A stretch of 64,000 bases of DNA from Themeda triandra (Eukaryota; Streptophyta; Magnoliopsida; Poales; Poaceae): assembly GCA_018135685.1 (NCBI GenBank), contig JAENPR010000024.1, positions 806,001-870,000 on the forward strand. Direction: 5' to 3'. This document shows, in pieces, positions 22,845-34,959 of this stretch. Below the pieces are notes generated by a model. It was given only the letters and a program-made list of their open reading frames with translations, searched no databases and had not been told where the DNA came from. The position numbers and the translations under genes are program-made. The stretch's first letter is position 1, and every line of letters starts with the position of its first letter.

Positions 22845-24477
22845 TTATGCATAATCATCCTTTGCCACCCTAGGGACTGTCACCAGAATCAGCAGGTTTT
22901 GAAATAGAAAGCCATTAGTCACAGCGATTCCAAATTGCGCAACATCAAAGAGTACAAATCCCACTCTCCACATGCTCGACCCTTCTTCATGATTTTGTTT
23001 CATCAAAGTTGCAGTATACATGAGTTTGCATAACGCTGGAATCAAGTGGAGTGGGGCCAAACTGATGCCCTCTGGTAGCATGTGCAGTGCTCCATTCCTC
23101 TGTGGAAGTGGTTGATTGCTTGCCGGCTATCACAACCAACACAACAAATTCAGATGTCAATTATACCAGTAGGAGAAAGGTGTTGGATTCGATAAAGTAA
23201 GATCTCCCTAAATAAGAGCTACTGCAGATGAATAGATAGCTTATGTTTCCAAATAATAGCTGCAGAACTTAAGCCTCATATTTCACCGAGCTCAAATACA
23301 TATGACAAATGTTGAAGACTGCAAGTCCATGAATACACGAGGTCTATTAATTAATTGAACAAAAAGCAACCACCAGATCACTAGATAATGGCACCTTTCC
23401 TAAAAGGAATGAGTAGAAAACTGAGAACTTAAGCAAATTGAGTTGGCAAACAGTCATATAACATACGATAGTTACTTGTAACCAAATAAGATTTCAGTAA
23501 GGGCTACAATGATCCAATGAATCAGATTTCTGGTATGAATTATAGATCAGCTCAGATATATAAGAAGATTATACTTATAGACAATAGTAACATATCTCAA
23601 CATTCTGGAGGTTAGGAAAAAGGCTACACTAAGATAATGACACCAGCTAGGAACATGAACAAATTGTCGATTTCAAACGCAGCAAAGAAACTTCACCAAT
23701 CAAGTACGCTTTTTCTGTCCAATACCAATCAAGTAGTTTAAACCCTTTCTATCTAAACATAAAAGTAACTGGAAGCACTTAGTCCTATGCTCTGATAGTC
23801 TGGATAGTGCAAAAGATCTATAAATTTCGCTTTCGGTGAATCAGATTTCTATTATGAATTATAAATCAGCTAAGTTACATGAGAAGATTGTAGACAATTG
23901 TAACATATATCTCATAAGCTTCATTCTGGAGGTGGAGGAAAAGAAACTTCACCAATCAAGTAGTCTAAACCCTTTCTATCTAAACATAAAAGTAAGTGGA
24001 AGCACTTAGTCCTATGCTGATAGTCTGGATCGTGCAAAAACTCTATAAATTTCGCTTTTGATCAAAGCAATAGAAAGAAATGGCAGCAGCAGTAGCAGTT
24101 AGTAATACCTCCTCCCTCCTCTCCTTCTCCCTGGCGAACTCAGCATGCTCGACGATACGCATCATGACCAACGGGAAGACGAGCGGGAAGAGCCGAGGCA
24201 TAACGAACCAGCAGGCGGCGCGGACGGCGGCGCCGACGGCCTCCGCGGCGGAGCCCTCGCCGTAGGCCCAGCGCGCGAGGATCTGGACGGCGATGCCGCA
24301 GAGGCTGTGCGCCCAGCACACGGCCAGGAAGCCGTAGAGCGCCGCGTCCGCGCCCTGCCGGAAGAGGGTCGCCGCCGTCTTGAGAGTCGGGCGGCGTGAG
24401 GGCCTCGCCGCGTCCGCGTCCGCCGCCGCGTCGGGAAGCATCGGAACCCTAAGCCCTCGGAGGCGGAAGCGGAGCAT
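22845..24477 (-). CDS. Small multi-pass membrane protein, 216 residues (gene C)
   Basis: Exon 1 is 24477-24109 and exon 2 is 23126-22845, joined in phase 0 (donor GAGGAG|GTATTA, acceptor TTGTGATAG). Hydrophobic segments lie at about residues 45-68, 79-107, 147-165 and 176-205. It is paralogous to gene B along its length: LYGFLAVCWAH against LYGSLAAAWAH, the GSA.EA.G.AVRA block, PLVMMR, and MWR...VLFDVA...ILVTVP. Its 5' flank (24558-24877) is homologous to that of gene D (34878-35470), which ties the B/C pair to the D/E pair. The function is unknown; a role in an internal membrane is a guess. Confidence 0.72.
23520..24060. repeat. Tandem duplication inside the gene C intron
   Basis: About 23520-23832 and 23833-24060 share successive landmarks: ATCAGATTTCT, ATTCTGGAGGT, AAACCCTTTCTATCTAAACA, AAGCACTTAGTCCTATGCT and CTATAAATTTCGCTTT. 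The copies are diverged and differ by several small deletions. Splice sites are unaffected. Confidence 0.8.
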
Positions 24478-24557
24478 CTCTTCCTCTCGCAGCGTCAGTG
24501 GAGCACAGCGGCGGCGGAGTGGTTTGGTGTGGACCGTGGAGTGGAGCACGAACGCAG

Positions 24558-24877
24558 CCCGTCGGCCTTCCAATTTCTTTTCTCCTTTATTTAATTCATT
24601 TGTTTTGCTTTTTTTTTTTCCTTTCTAAGAAATCTATAGAACAAGCTTGATATAAAACTTATTTGAAAAAACATCCATTTTTTTATACTATAAATTTGTG
24701 TTATGCTATAAGTTTCCTAGAACACTTGGTGTCGAGTTGTCATAAATATCGGGCTAGGAGCATTTTAATGTAGCTCAACAAAATTCAGCAATCAAATTGC
24801 CGCAGCATAGCCGAATGCTGGGAAGCAATAGCGAGGACTATACCCAAACACAAAACACACTTTCAATGGAGTAGTGA
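24558..24877. repeat. Duplicated 5' flank (partner 34878-35470)
   Basis: From the TTTCTTTTCTCCTTT stretch through ACAAGCTTGATA, ATAAATATCGGGCTAG and AATGTAGCTCAACAAA, this matches the flank of gene D. The partner contains a SINE that is absent here. Confidence 0.85.
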
Positions 24878-24879
24878 TA

Positions 24880-25536
24880 TACACTTGTGGTAGTGTGGCG
24901 TGGAGTTGAGGTCGCCGCCGACGGCGCGATGCCATATGGGAGCCCGAACAGGCTGCCCGCCGGCGACAACCGCGTCGGCTTCGCTCCAACCCTGCCCCCG
25001 CGCGGTGTTCTCGCCGTCGACGGCCGCGCGCTCCACCTCCCACCCCCTTGGTCTGTCATCTCTTTCTCAGGTGTTGCGCGGGCAGATCCAGCATCGGCAC
25101 GTGCTCGACCCCCTCCGCCATCCCGTCAAGCCAATCTGCCTCCTTGGCCTGCCGCCTCTTTAATTGTCAGCCGGTGCAAAGGCAAGATCAGACACTGCCG
25201 CATCGTTGGCCTGTAGGTAGCGGCGACCACGGTCTAGCGTCACCACGTCAGCGCGCTGCTTGGGGCAGGGGCATGAGTGCAGGGGCGGCAACATTTGGCG
25301 CAAGGCAGGCGCGGGCGGCTGCAGCGCGGCGACCTGTGGCGACCAAGGGGAGCGGGTGTCGGGCAGTTTTATCGCGAGTGGGCTTTGTGAGCGTCGGGGC
25401 GGGACGAGCAGCGGTTCCACAACGCGAAGAGAGACACGGGCCGGAATGATTAGCGTGGGGATTAGGAGCCGGACAGACCAATTAATTAGCGGTGACGATG
25501 TCATTTAGGTCTTTTTAGTTGTAAGATAAGATATAG
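24880..25536. other. GC-rich block with uncertain coding remnants
   Basis: A plus-strand frame at 24887-25216 keeps a protein-like composition (ending with CRIVGL), but it has no ATG-supported start, no partner copy and no recognised domain. It may be an eroded exon or a captured gene fragment. Confidence 0.25.
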
Positions 25537-25696
25537 CAAACTAGAGAGTGACTGTGCATCTTTCCAGCATGTCGATCCCCATGAGAAGCAATGGGAGCCA
25601 TGCATCTAGCCAAAAGGAAGTGGAAAGGGCCATCTTGAACAGCGACGGAAGAGAGCAACCGCTGCAAGTATTAAAGCTCGTCGTTGACGATGTCGT

Positions 25697-25833
25697 CGAT
25701 GTGCCAAAAGTAGGAGGCAGAGGTGGTGGCAAGCGGGTGCTGATCAATGGCATCATGGAATATGTTTTTCCCTAAAAAACCTATTAGGAGATATAAATAT
25801 TAGGAGATATAAATATAGATAACATTTTCTATA
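25697..25833. repeat. Left part of segmental duplicate A (partner 55344-55462)
   Basis: The segment from CGATGTGCCAAAAGTAGGAG through CCCTAAAAAACCTATTAGGA matches 55344-55462. The match resumes at 29379 after the LINE. This copy also has a small extra repeat of TTAGGAGATATAAATA. Confidence 0.85.
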
Positions 25834-28800
25834 AGGCTTGCGATTCTTCTAAAGAGCCCCCGCGTCGCCCTCCCGCACAGGGCGACACGGGCGGCGCCTT
25901 GCCCCAGCGCCGCCGGGCGCTGGTTCCTCCTTCCCCTTCCCTTGCCGCCGCCTGAGGTGGCCGCCGGGAGGCCCGCGCGGCTCCCAATGAGGGCGGCGGC
26001 GGGGCTCCTTCTCCCTGGCCTGCTCGTGGCTCCCCGTGCGGGGTGGTGGCCATGGCAGCTGTTGGCGGCGGCGGCGGCGGGATTCCGGCCGCCCGGGCAC
26101 GGATCCTTGGCCTCCCGGCCCGGATCCGGCGGCCTAGTGGGAGGATCGGCCGGCTTGGTGGCGGTGGGGTGGTGGCGGCGGCCTTGGTGCGGTGGTGGAA
26201 GGCCGGCGGGGCTGGCGGGTCTGGCTGCCTGGCTGGCGCTGGCGGGCTATTGGCCGGCCCTGGTGGCCTCCTCTCCGTGCGTCGGCCTGGGCGGCTCGGC
26301 CGCGCCCTCTACCCTAGCGGCGGCCGGGGGTTCCGTGGTGGCGCAGGGCGGCGCCGCGGCCCGGACCACGTCGCCCGCAGCGGCTCCAGGGGCTGCGGTG
26401 CCCCTTGCTCCCCCCCCCGTTGGTTGGTGGCTGCCATCTCTGCTGGCGGTTGCCGGCCTTTGGTGGGTAGCGGGAAGCTGCTGGCTGCTGGCCTCCTTCT
26501 GTTGGTTTGCAGCCGTCGGCTACTGGGGTGGTGGATGCTCGTTGGAGGCGGAGCGGTTCTTCGGCGGCGCCGTGGTGGCGCGGCTGGTGTTGACAGTAGT
26601 TAAGTATCAATTTTATACCGTCAACGCAGCAAGAGAAAGGACTAATATGAGTTCACCTGTTAGATATAGGGGTTACACTGACAGAATTCCACGAGTTTTG
26701 GTGATTGTCTATTTCTGCAGGGGGTTATCAGGAAAGAACCTAATGAAGGCCCACATGTCGGGATTACATAGAGATAAAGACCGAACGGGTAAAAAGGTAT
26801 ACTCTAGAAGACTCCAGAAGGCGACACCTGAAGCCGGGGGCCCACCTGTCATTGACCAGAGGCGGCCGCCCCTGGCCATGAGTCGGCCGCCCCTCCACCT
26901 CAACCAATGAGGTGGAGTCTCGCGGATCCTGCCTCCACCGCCTTTGAGGATGAATAATAATCGTCCATTTAGGTCGGTTTGATCCGAGGGCTGTGGTGCA
27001 TCCTAGGGGGCTATATATTCAGAGCCCCTGGCCCCTGGGTGAAACCCTAATTCATTCTCTACTCATTCATCTGAGAGAATTCAGAGAAGCCAGAGCCACC
27101 ATCTCAATTAGAGCTCCATAGTTTAGTAGCATAGCTACATAGGAATAGATCTAGAGGGAATCAAGCCTAGCTTGGAGTCCGGATCTGTCGGAGTTCTTGG
27201 TAATTCCCCTCTACATTCTTGTAATGTTCATCATTGTTCGTGATACTATGAGTAGTACTTTATTCTATTCTATTATATCGACTTGACTTTGCTCTATTTG
27301 ATTATGTTCTCAATTATATTGTTCTTAGTCTACTTTGATTATATGTTTAGCATAGTTGGACTAGAATTATGTTTATGCATAGGATCGTATAGCGCTTGCT
27401 CATTAGATCGATGGGTGAGTGGTAAATATTGTGTAGGCGTGGTGCCTAGACCGTATTTATCTGCGATTGCACCCTATATTCCGGATCGTGAGGTAGATCG
27501 CGGGAGTGACGGTCTGTTGAGTCCTTTGTAGCCCTTCTCCCGAGTATAGGTCTAGCGAACAACCCTATTACATTGAAGTCATTGCTATGTCTCTAGTCTT
27601 CTCGGTAATATCACTATGCATAGATGTAACCTTTTCCCGCCATGATTGCTAGATGTTCTTGCACTAATCATTGTATGCTTTGACTTTATAGTTAGAATAA
27701 CATAGGATTATACCCTAGATCGTCCTAATCCATGCTAGTGTTATAAGCTTAAGAGTGCTAAGTTGAGATGGTTCCTATCATTTTATGTGGCTAAATGCTC
27801 TCATTTATCTTATGTAAATTATCATTCATTCCTATATTTTATGTGACACTTACCCTGTATGAGATGATCGATACGAGACAAGGTTAAGCTCTCCATTATC
27901 GCATGTGCATTGCTCATCACTCATTATCCAAGTGCATTCCCTTCCCAGTGGTAAAATTATAAATAACGATACCTGGATTACTTCGGTTAAAATGCTATAT
28001 CGGTATTATCTCGTGCGCTTGCGGATCCCATATTTATTTCTAGAAGCGAGTTGCATTTATTAGTACCAAAGCATTTTTGGCGCCATGTTGGGGATGACAA
28101 CCTAACACTAAGTGGCATTAGAAATGTCAACAGCTGGCTGCGGTTTTGGCGGGTCCCCGGTGCCGTGGCGGTGCCGCTGACTGTGCCAGGCCCGGTGTTT
28201 GGCTGCTCTCCTCTGACGGGGGTCGTCGACTGGGCGTCGCGGGGCTGCTGCCCTTTCGGGTGTGGGGGCGGCGGAGGGGCTCCCTCCCCCTCTGCTTGCC
28301 CTCCGCCTCCTCTTGTTGGTGACCGTGTCGTGGCGGTGGCTGGGGTCGTGGCGGCGTTGGGGGCGGTCTTCGTCTACGCCGTCCCTCCCCCATGCCTCCG
28401 ACCGCTGTCGTGGGGCGGTCGTCATGGAGACGGAGGCCACGGCGTCCGCGGGGGTGCTATTCCGGGGCTTCGCTCCAGATCCGGTACCTTCGTGGGGGTA
28501 GTGGTGCCTGCGGCGGGAGCTCGGCCGTTTGCGGTGGCCGGCGGCGGCTACGGTCTTTCGGCGAGTGTCTGGTGGAGGTTCACGGTGGCGGAGGGCTGGT
28601 GTTTGGCAGGAGACTCGGCAGGGTGCTGGCGCAGCTTTGCGGCTGCTCGCACGGCCGGCGCGCCTACTCTGGTGAGAATTCTTCCGATGGCTGGCAGCGA
28701 TGTCTTGGTGGCTGGTGGGGACCCGTGTTCTTGTCTGAGTCGGTGCTGGGGTTTGTTTTGGGCGAAAGCCTGGCGACGGCGACACTTGTGGGTGTCGTTC

Positions 28801-29378
28801 CCTTGCTGAGGGCGTCGCGTCCCTAGCACATTCCACGAGTGAGAACCCAGTCCTGTCTTGGACGGACGACGGCGGCGCTTCGGCGTCGTACCCTTCTTGA
28901 AGGCGTCGTTGTGGAATTCGACCTGGGCAGGTTGTCTTTGGGCAGTGCTACTTCGTCGTCTCCGTCAACGTGTTCGTGGTTGGTGCCGGTGGTGGTTTAG
29001 GCCTAGTTTGTTTCAGTAGCTTAGCTTTTTTAGGTTTTGTTTTGCTTTCTGTTGAGTTGGCGTAAGTGGTGGAGGTCCTAGTGGTTTAAAGACGGACGCT
29101 CGTGTCGATGACCCAATCTGACCGAGTTCTAAGCGGTTTAGAGGCTTGATGTCGATGTCCCAATCCGACCAAGCGCGGAGCTGAGCTGAGTTGGCGCTTT
29201 TGTGGCGCAAGTTGAGTTGTATTTTGGTATCTATGTGTACGTTGGAGTAGGATACCCTCCAAATTGTATGGTTTTTCTGGCCCGGTTTCCAGTCAAAAAA
29301 CTGGGCTGGCACTTGCCTTTTCTTTTCCTCGTCTAATAGAAATCCCGGCAAAGCTTTTGCTGGCCTTTCGAAAAAAAA
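25834..29378 (+). mobile_element. LINE-type retroposon insertion with a nested solo LTR
   Basis: A 12-bp target duplication, ACATTTTCTATA, lies at 25822-25833 and 29379-29390. The insert ends in CTTTCG followed by A residues, as plant L1-type elements do. The uninterrupted target is present in the duplicate at about 55449-55475. Without the nested LTR the insert is about 2.0 kb, very GC-rich, with long frames such as 25942-26603 but no reverse transcriptase, endonuclease or zf-RVT motif. I infer a non-autonomous LINE derivative. The frames are read as composition effects, though an ORF1-like remnant cannot be excluded. Confidence 0.8.
26588..28132. mobile_element. Solo LTR nested in the LINE
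   Basis: The 1545-bp element begins TGTTGACA and ends TGTCAACA, perfect 8-bp inverted termini with the TG...CA ends of LTRs. It is flanked by a 5-bp duplication, GCTGG (26583-26587 and 28133-28137). A promoter-like CTATATATTC at about 27010 fits an LTR. TTTTTGGCGCC near 28073 resembles a primer-binding motif, but it lies inside the termini, so a solo LTR remains the simplest reading. Confidence 0.85.
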
Positions 29379-29869
29379 ACATTTTCTATAAATCTAGTCA
29401 AACTTTAAAAAAAAATCAACTTCCTCAATATTCAGCTATTTTAGGCCAGAGGGAGACCTTACATAAAAGGTAGCTGTATAACGCTCAGAAAAATTGTTGC
29501 CATCATCACTGCCTAAATAGACTAAAGATAACCATCAAAGTTTTACCAAAGCAACATTGTGCACATATATTTCATGGCCACTAGATCACCTTTTCATGCA
29601 AAATTTTTGGGTGTCCATTTATACACCCATGTCCACATGCTAGGTCCGCAGACTGGAGTCTGCCCCTATCACATTTGCAAAGTACAGCCGAGAGTTGCTA
29701 GACTCAAGTTTGCGTTTTGGCTATGAGTGTAAAACGTAGAAGGGCGATATAATAGCTAAACTTGACTAGTTACTTCCATAATCAGTTCAGGACGACCAGA
29801 AACCACTGGTAACGTGTAGTGGGCGCTGAGTCTTGTGGCTGCAACCACTTGTAGTTCGACTAAATGAGA

Positions 29870-29950
29870 TCAAAATACTTGCAGAAGCCAGAAGGTAACT
29901 AAATCTCTTTTACTCCATCCAAAGGCCGTCTTAGGTGTTCCCATCAAGAA
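29870..29950 (-). CDS. Candidate exon conserved between duplicates (copy A)
   Basis: A CATTTCAG acceptor precedes an open exon of 26 residues (FLMGTPKTAFGWSKRDLVTF and on to a TGA). The copy at 55872-55955 differs by an in-frame 3-base insertion, which keeps the frame, as in a coding exon. No exon that feeds it in phase 0 was identified. It could belong to an alternative transcript of gene D/E or to a separate gene. Confidence 0.35.
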   Translation of the reverse strand, partial: FLMGTPKTAFGWSKRDLVTFWLLQVF

Positions 29951-31210
29951 CTGAAATGAGAAAAGCAAAAATGTCAGTTTACATATAGAAGAATTAATAA
30001 CTAAAATGAGTAGATGCAGTTCATATTTTTGTATGAACTTAGAATGTTACAACTCGCATATCGCAAGGTTGTTCCATATAATAACAATTGAAATCCAACG
30101 AAGTATTGCATATGACAGAAGCTAACTGAAAAAACTCAGTTGGTGTGCTACCAAAATATAGATTTATACATTTCATATTACAAGCTACAGGTTGTTAAAG
30201 GATACTCTGTAGATAGATTGAGGTGCTGGGTTATAATTAACAAGCTGACAACTCTGTAAAGTGTAAACAAATCCGCATATAGCATTGTAACTTAACAGAC
30301 AAATCAGTAGTTCTATAGAAACATCACTCGCAAGTCGCGACTCTTAAGGCAACTCCAGATATGATAAATTAGAATAGTTTGTAATGCCAGCTTGTCTACT
30401 CTTAACCCCTAAACAATGTACTCCCATATAATCTTTCTACAAGACTTAGCATGAAATCGACAACTCAAACAATTATTTTATCCTACATGGTATATGACGA
30501 GTTTAGATTTCAGTCCTAGGGCACAAACCCTGGAACTTCCACTTCTATTTGTGCCCCTAGGGAGATCCACGAGAATATCCGTTGGGCAGCACTGCTCATA
30601 CCTAGGGCTCATGCCAGCGAATGCATTGATCAGCCGCCCAAGAGATTCCTTTCCCGATCGTTGATTGGGGTTTTCTCTCTTCCCTTGCAGATGGCTGAGT
30701 TTGCAGACCTTTTAGGGGACGCCCTTGACTGCTGCTGCCTCATCACTTCATAGGCACGATCTTTCTCACCAATTTGTCATTGAAATCACTGACCAAGGAT
30801 GCCTCCGCCACGATCTTGGCATCATCATCTCCAACGTCACATACAATCAATCTAACCAAATGATAGTCTAAGCCGCCTCCTAATTGTGTGACCAGTCTGA
30901 TCAACCATTTCCATGCGCCTCCGTAGGATCCTGTGAAGTTTGTCGGCGAGTACTGTGTGGTTCCTTTCTAAGCAATATTGTGCCACTGCATTGCCTTGCT
31001 GCGCCACAACATCACCCACCCATGATCTTCTCCACCAAGACATCTCCACCACCAATGTCCTCGACTACGCCGTTGTGTGCCCGACACAGTCTTCATCAAG
31101 CTGTTTGCATTCTTCGCCGTCCACATTGAGTACCACCACTGTGATGTCTGGATTACTGATCTTGCGTCAATCAACTGGACTTACTTGGCTAAGCGCCTAA
31201 CCAGGCTTCC

Positions 31211-32462
31211 TAGGGCCAACATGGACCTTTTTGGTTGCCTCACTAGGCCTCTTAGCCAGATCAGATTTGGCCAACTGTATGCCATTAGCCAGGCCAGGGC
31301 TGGCCACCCAAACCAGTTGACCAAGGATGGCCAGGCCAAGGCTGTCCGCCCAAATCGGCTGGTTAAGGATGGATAGACCAGGTCTAGCTCAGGCCCATGT
31401 GGGAGTCTTGCTCATGTCACCGCCCCTTTGCTGATTTCCATGTCACAACTGTCGCAAGCTCCTCGGACCACAGCTCCGACCTGCCGTCCTGGACCTCGAC
31501 ATTGTTGGCGTCATATGGTCTATATCCATACCTGCACTGCGTGCATGAGGCAGAGCCCACGATGTGGCATGGTCACTGTGGCCCACCCACGAAGGTGGCA
31601 CCAAGTTGGCTCAGCGACGAGGAAGCTTAGCAGAACAGTGGCACCCTCAGCACACCACAGCTCTGCACAACAGCAAGGAGGACAATGTGCTTGAGCTGCT
31701 CTGGTGTTTGGCGCTGATCCAGATTCGGTGAAGCATGAAAAATGAAATTTAGCAACCATCGATGGTGCTGCTTGGATTAGGACCAGGATTAACACTATAC
31801 TCTAGCTGCAAACCCCAAGTTCACATCCTAGATTTCATTGCCTGTGCTTGGAAGTTGGAATAGAAGAATTGATGTCCTGGTGCCAGTAGAATCTTCCGCC
31901 GCTGAGAGACACCACATCTCCGAGTCTTGCTAAGTCGTGTTCAGTCTTACGCTCTTGCAGCAGAAGAAATCTAGCAGTTGAAGCTAGAGAACTAACAGGA
32001 AGGCGAAGAGATGCACGTGTAGCAACGAAGAAGAGTTGCAATGTGACGACATAACGATGAGGGACTTTGTCTTCCCCCTTTTTGCTAATCTCCTCGGTGG
32101 TCCTAAAAATAACACATTAATGTTCTATTAGTTATTCATAAAGCACCTAGGACATTGGTTTAATTGGTTGTTGTCTAGGTGATTTCTAGAGCAGATCGGT
32201 TCATCAATGGGAATACAGTTTAATTTAATTTGCACAAGAATTGAAAGGCGGCAGAGGTAAACTCACCAAACTAAAGAAAGGGTTGCACACACAACAAGCA
32301 CTCCACACAAACACACTAGCCGGACCAAACCAAAGGGACCCTTAGCACATCAAAACACAACCTCCTGTCCTCCTCATACTGTTACAACCAGGCCAAGTCT
32401 GGCCATGGCTAACTTCTAGCTAGCCAGCTAGGCTTAGGTTAAGTCCAGGAACCAAACACGCC
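31211..32462. mobile_element. Possible TIR transposon shared by both duplicates
   Basis: The left end contains TTTTTGGTTGCCTCACTAG. The right end reads, inverted, GTGTTTGGTTCCTGGACTTAA. The partner at 57341-58552 has the better match GTTTGGTTGCC / GTTTGGTTCCC. The interior has many GCCAGGCCA-type repeats. No empty site is available and the target duplication is unclear. Short frames inside are not called as genes. Confidence 0.4.
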
Positions 32463-33200
32463 CTACACATGAATGGGGTAATAACATGTAAAACAAGCAC
32501 CTGCTTGGATGTTTTGTGCCAATTCAATCTTCATATGAGATAAGCAGGTGGCAAAGACAGCATAGCCAACTTTTTCAAAAAAAAAAAGCATAGCCAACAA
32601 ATTGGTAACATTTGACCTGATTTGACTAGAGTGACCCATGAACTGCAAAAGACCAATTATTGATGCAACTAGAAATATCAAACGTACCAAACATAACTCC
32701 AGCTAGATATTGAAGACATGGTAAACTCAAAAGCTATTGAATCACATCAATTAATTTGACAAAAATGTACAATGAGGACTCAGGGTTCGAGATCTGTGCC
32801 AAAAAAAAAAAAGGAACTAGAGATAAAAATTCGTTTCTGATCTTTAACTATAATAAGATATCTACTTTTGCAAATCAAACAAAGAAAATAGACAGGAAAC
32901 CATTCCACCCCTTCAAAATAAGTACCTTATCTTTTTCTCAAGAAAATATCTTGGGTTAATATATATGAAGAATACCATCATGGCACTAAAAAGGTGCAGT
33001 ACCTAGCAGCTAGAAATTAATATGCACCTGTGACTAACTAACTTTACTAGGACATTTTCATTTCATGGCCCAGTATGAAACGAACACACACAGCCAGAAG
33101 CCCAAAACTAAGGGGAAAAAATACTGCACAACACATGATGATCAATTTCCAATAAGTACATGTAGACTTGCGCCAATGTTTTACACACCAAATCAGCTAC

Positions 33201-33336
33201 TACATCTGTTCCAAATTATAAGACATTTTGGCTTTTCTAGATACATAGCTATCTAGACATATTATATAGCTAAGTGCACAGAAAAAGTTACATATCTAGA
33301 AAAGCCAAAACAACTATTTGGAAAGGAGAGGCAGTA
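33201..33336. mobile_element. Stowaway-like MITE (copy A)
   Basis: The ends are CATCTGTTCCAAATTATAAG and GGAAAGGAGAGGCAG, with the TTTTGGCTTTTCTAGATACA arm and its complement inside. It sits between TA dinucleotides. The partner lies at 59348-59473, so insertion predates the segmental duplication. Confidence 0.75.
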
Positions 33337-33483
33337 TCTAACAGCTATAATCAGTAGCAAACAAACTTTTCGTAAATATCTGAAATGAAGAATTAACACT
33401 GTAAGTCAAGACAATGGTCAACTATAGATAAACACAACATTTTAAGGCATATTATGGTAACACTAACTCATGCCTCTGCATAC

Positions 33484-34708
33484 TTAATTTGGAAGCTGAA
33501 AGGTACCACCTACATAAAAGGGAAGCTCAGACAGTATCCCTGCCAAGAAATGTATATAATAATATAACCAAAAGTTCAACCCACATTTTGTTATGCTCAC
33601 CATTTGAATTTTTAAAGTAAAAGGATTGCATGTCAATTCAAAATTAAAGCAGCAACTAAAGATTACTCTGATGGCCTGACATGAAACCAATTACTACTAA
33701 GATAACTAGATCAATCAAATTTACCAACATAACTCAGGCTAGATATGAAAGGCATGGTTAATCTAGCAAATGTGATACTGAATCAATTAGGCTGTACAGG
33801 AAAAGTTCAGTCAAGACTCAGGATAAGAGAGTCTGAGACTAAGGAATCTAAGGATTGACACGGAATTTTGCAATTACAGCAGCAACTAAAACATTACCCA
33901 GACATGATAACTGGTCCAGCAGTTCCATATTACTAAAGAATATATATACCAAATGAACAAAAGCATGGAAGCCCCAAAACAAGAGCCACTTGGAACTTTT
34001 CTTCTATATTAGGACTAGATCACAAAAAATAAAATCCAGCTGCCAGAGTGGCAGGCACCCAAAAATAGCAAGCTCGAACAAATGAGGACAGAGAAAGAAT
34101 CATATACCTTGCCACCGTAACACCCCCACGATTCGCTGTAGCAGCCATGTAGTCACTGATCAACACGGGTAAGCTGTGGGCACAAGTCAAAACACAGATA
34201 AGGAAGAGTAGGATCTCGATGAAGGTGGTTCCAACTCCAGCCCATCCAGCGACACGGGGACGCGGTGGCCTCCTCTTCTCCCAAACGAGGAGAACGAAGA
34301 CCAGCTGCTGGTGGCGACGACCTGCTCCATGTCCCACGCTCCCTCCATCAGAACACATTCTGCAGCAGAAGGCGCGCCGACGCGTCCGGGGCATACGAAC
34401 AGGCGGCGGGAGCGGGTCTGCCATGGCAACCGTCCATCAGACACTCGAAACTAGGAGCAGAGGAGCAAGCAGGGAGCAGATCGGCGGCACGGCACCTCAG
34501 GGATCTTGGCGAGGAACGCCCGGAGCTCGAGGGCGCGCCGGCCGAACTGCGTGCTGTAGACCAGCACCATGAGGTGGAAGAGCTTGGAGCGGAGGCGGTG
34601 GCCGCGGATCCAGCCCCCGAGGATCTCGACGGCGGCGGCGGCGGAGAGCAGCCACGTCATGCCGGCGCGGACGTAGAAGTCGCGGTCGTCGGAGAGGAGC
34701 GCCGCCAT
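33484..34708 (-). pseudogene. Broken copy of the gene E membrane protein (gene D)
   Basis: Exon 1 (34708-34496, 71 residues) is intact, with the phase-0 donor CCTGAG|GTGCCG. Exon 2 begins at 34417 after CATGGCAG. It has an in-frame insertion near its start, then lacks about 20 bases after the ATSS codons relative to gene E. The frame shifts and meets a stop at 34187. The lost frame resumes as TTFIEILLFLICVLTCAHS in another phase. Exon 3 (33539-33484) has one base more than gene E. The pattern indicates a recent pseudogene; a truncated protein of about 147 residues is an alternative. Confidence 0.75.
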
Positions 34709-34959
34709 GGGGCTGGAATGGAAGCTTCCGAGATTGGTGGGTGGGGTGCGAGTGCGGCGGCCGACGGCGGTGTGGAGACGAGGGACTCCGTGAATGGCGG
34801 ACCCTTGTCGGGTTATCGGGTTTGGGCGTGCCCGAACCAAGTCCATCGGTCCAGCTGGCAAAATTGAAGCCTGTCGCCTGTCGGCCTCCCCATTTCTTTT
34901 CTCCTTTCACTCATTCACTTTGCTTTTCTTTTCCTTTCTACTAAAAATTTTACAGAACA

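Larger units (their letters stand above)
29379..34862. repeat. Segmental duplicate A (partner 55463-61262)
   Basis: This is a direct-orientation copy of 55463-61262, ending at the shared CCAGCTGGCAAA. It spans gene D and its 3' flank. Differences include a 133-bp segment absent near 30678, many small indels, and frame-breaking changes in gene D. Confidence 0.9.

Noticed and set aside
25942..26910. A 322-codon plus-strand frame
   Set aside because: It lies inside the LINE and runs on across the solo LTR boundary. Its Gly/Ala/Trp-rich composition reflects GC-rich sequence.
28051..28836. Long overlapping frames on both strands near 28 kb
   Set aside because: They fall in the GC-rich part of the LINE-type insertion, with no recognisable domain and open frames on both strands.
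30884..31795. Cluster of short frames in duplicate A
   Set aside because: The frames are not conserved with the matching region 56889-57887 in duplicate B, so there is no sign of coding.
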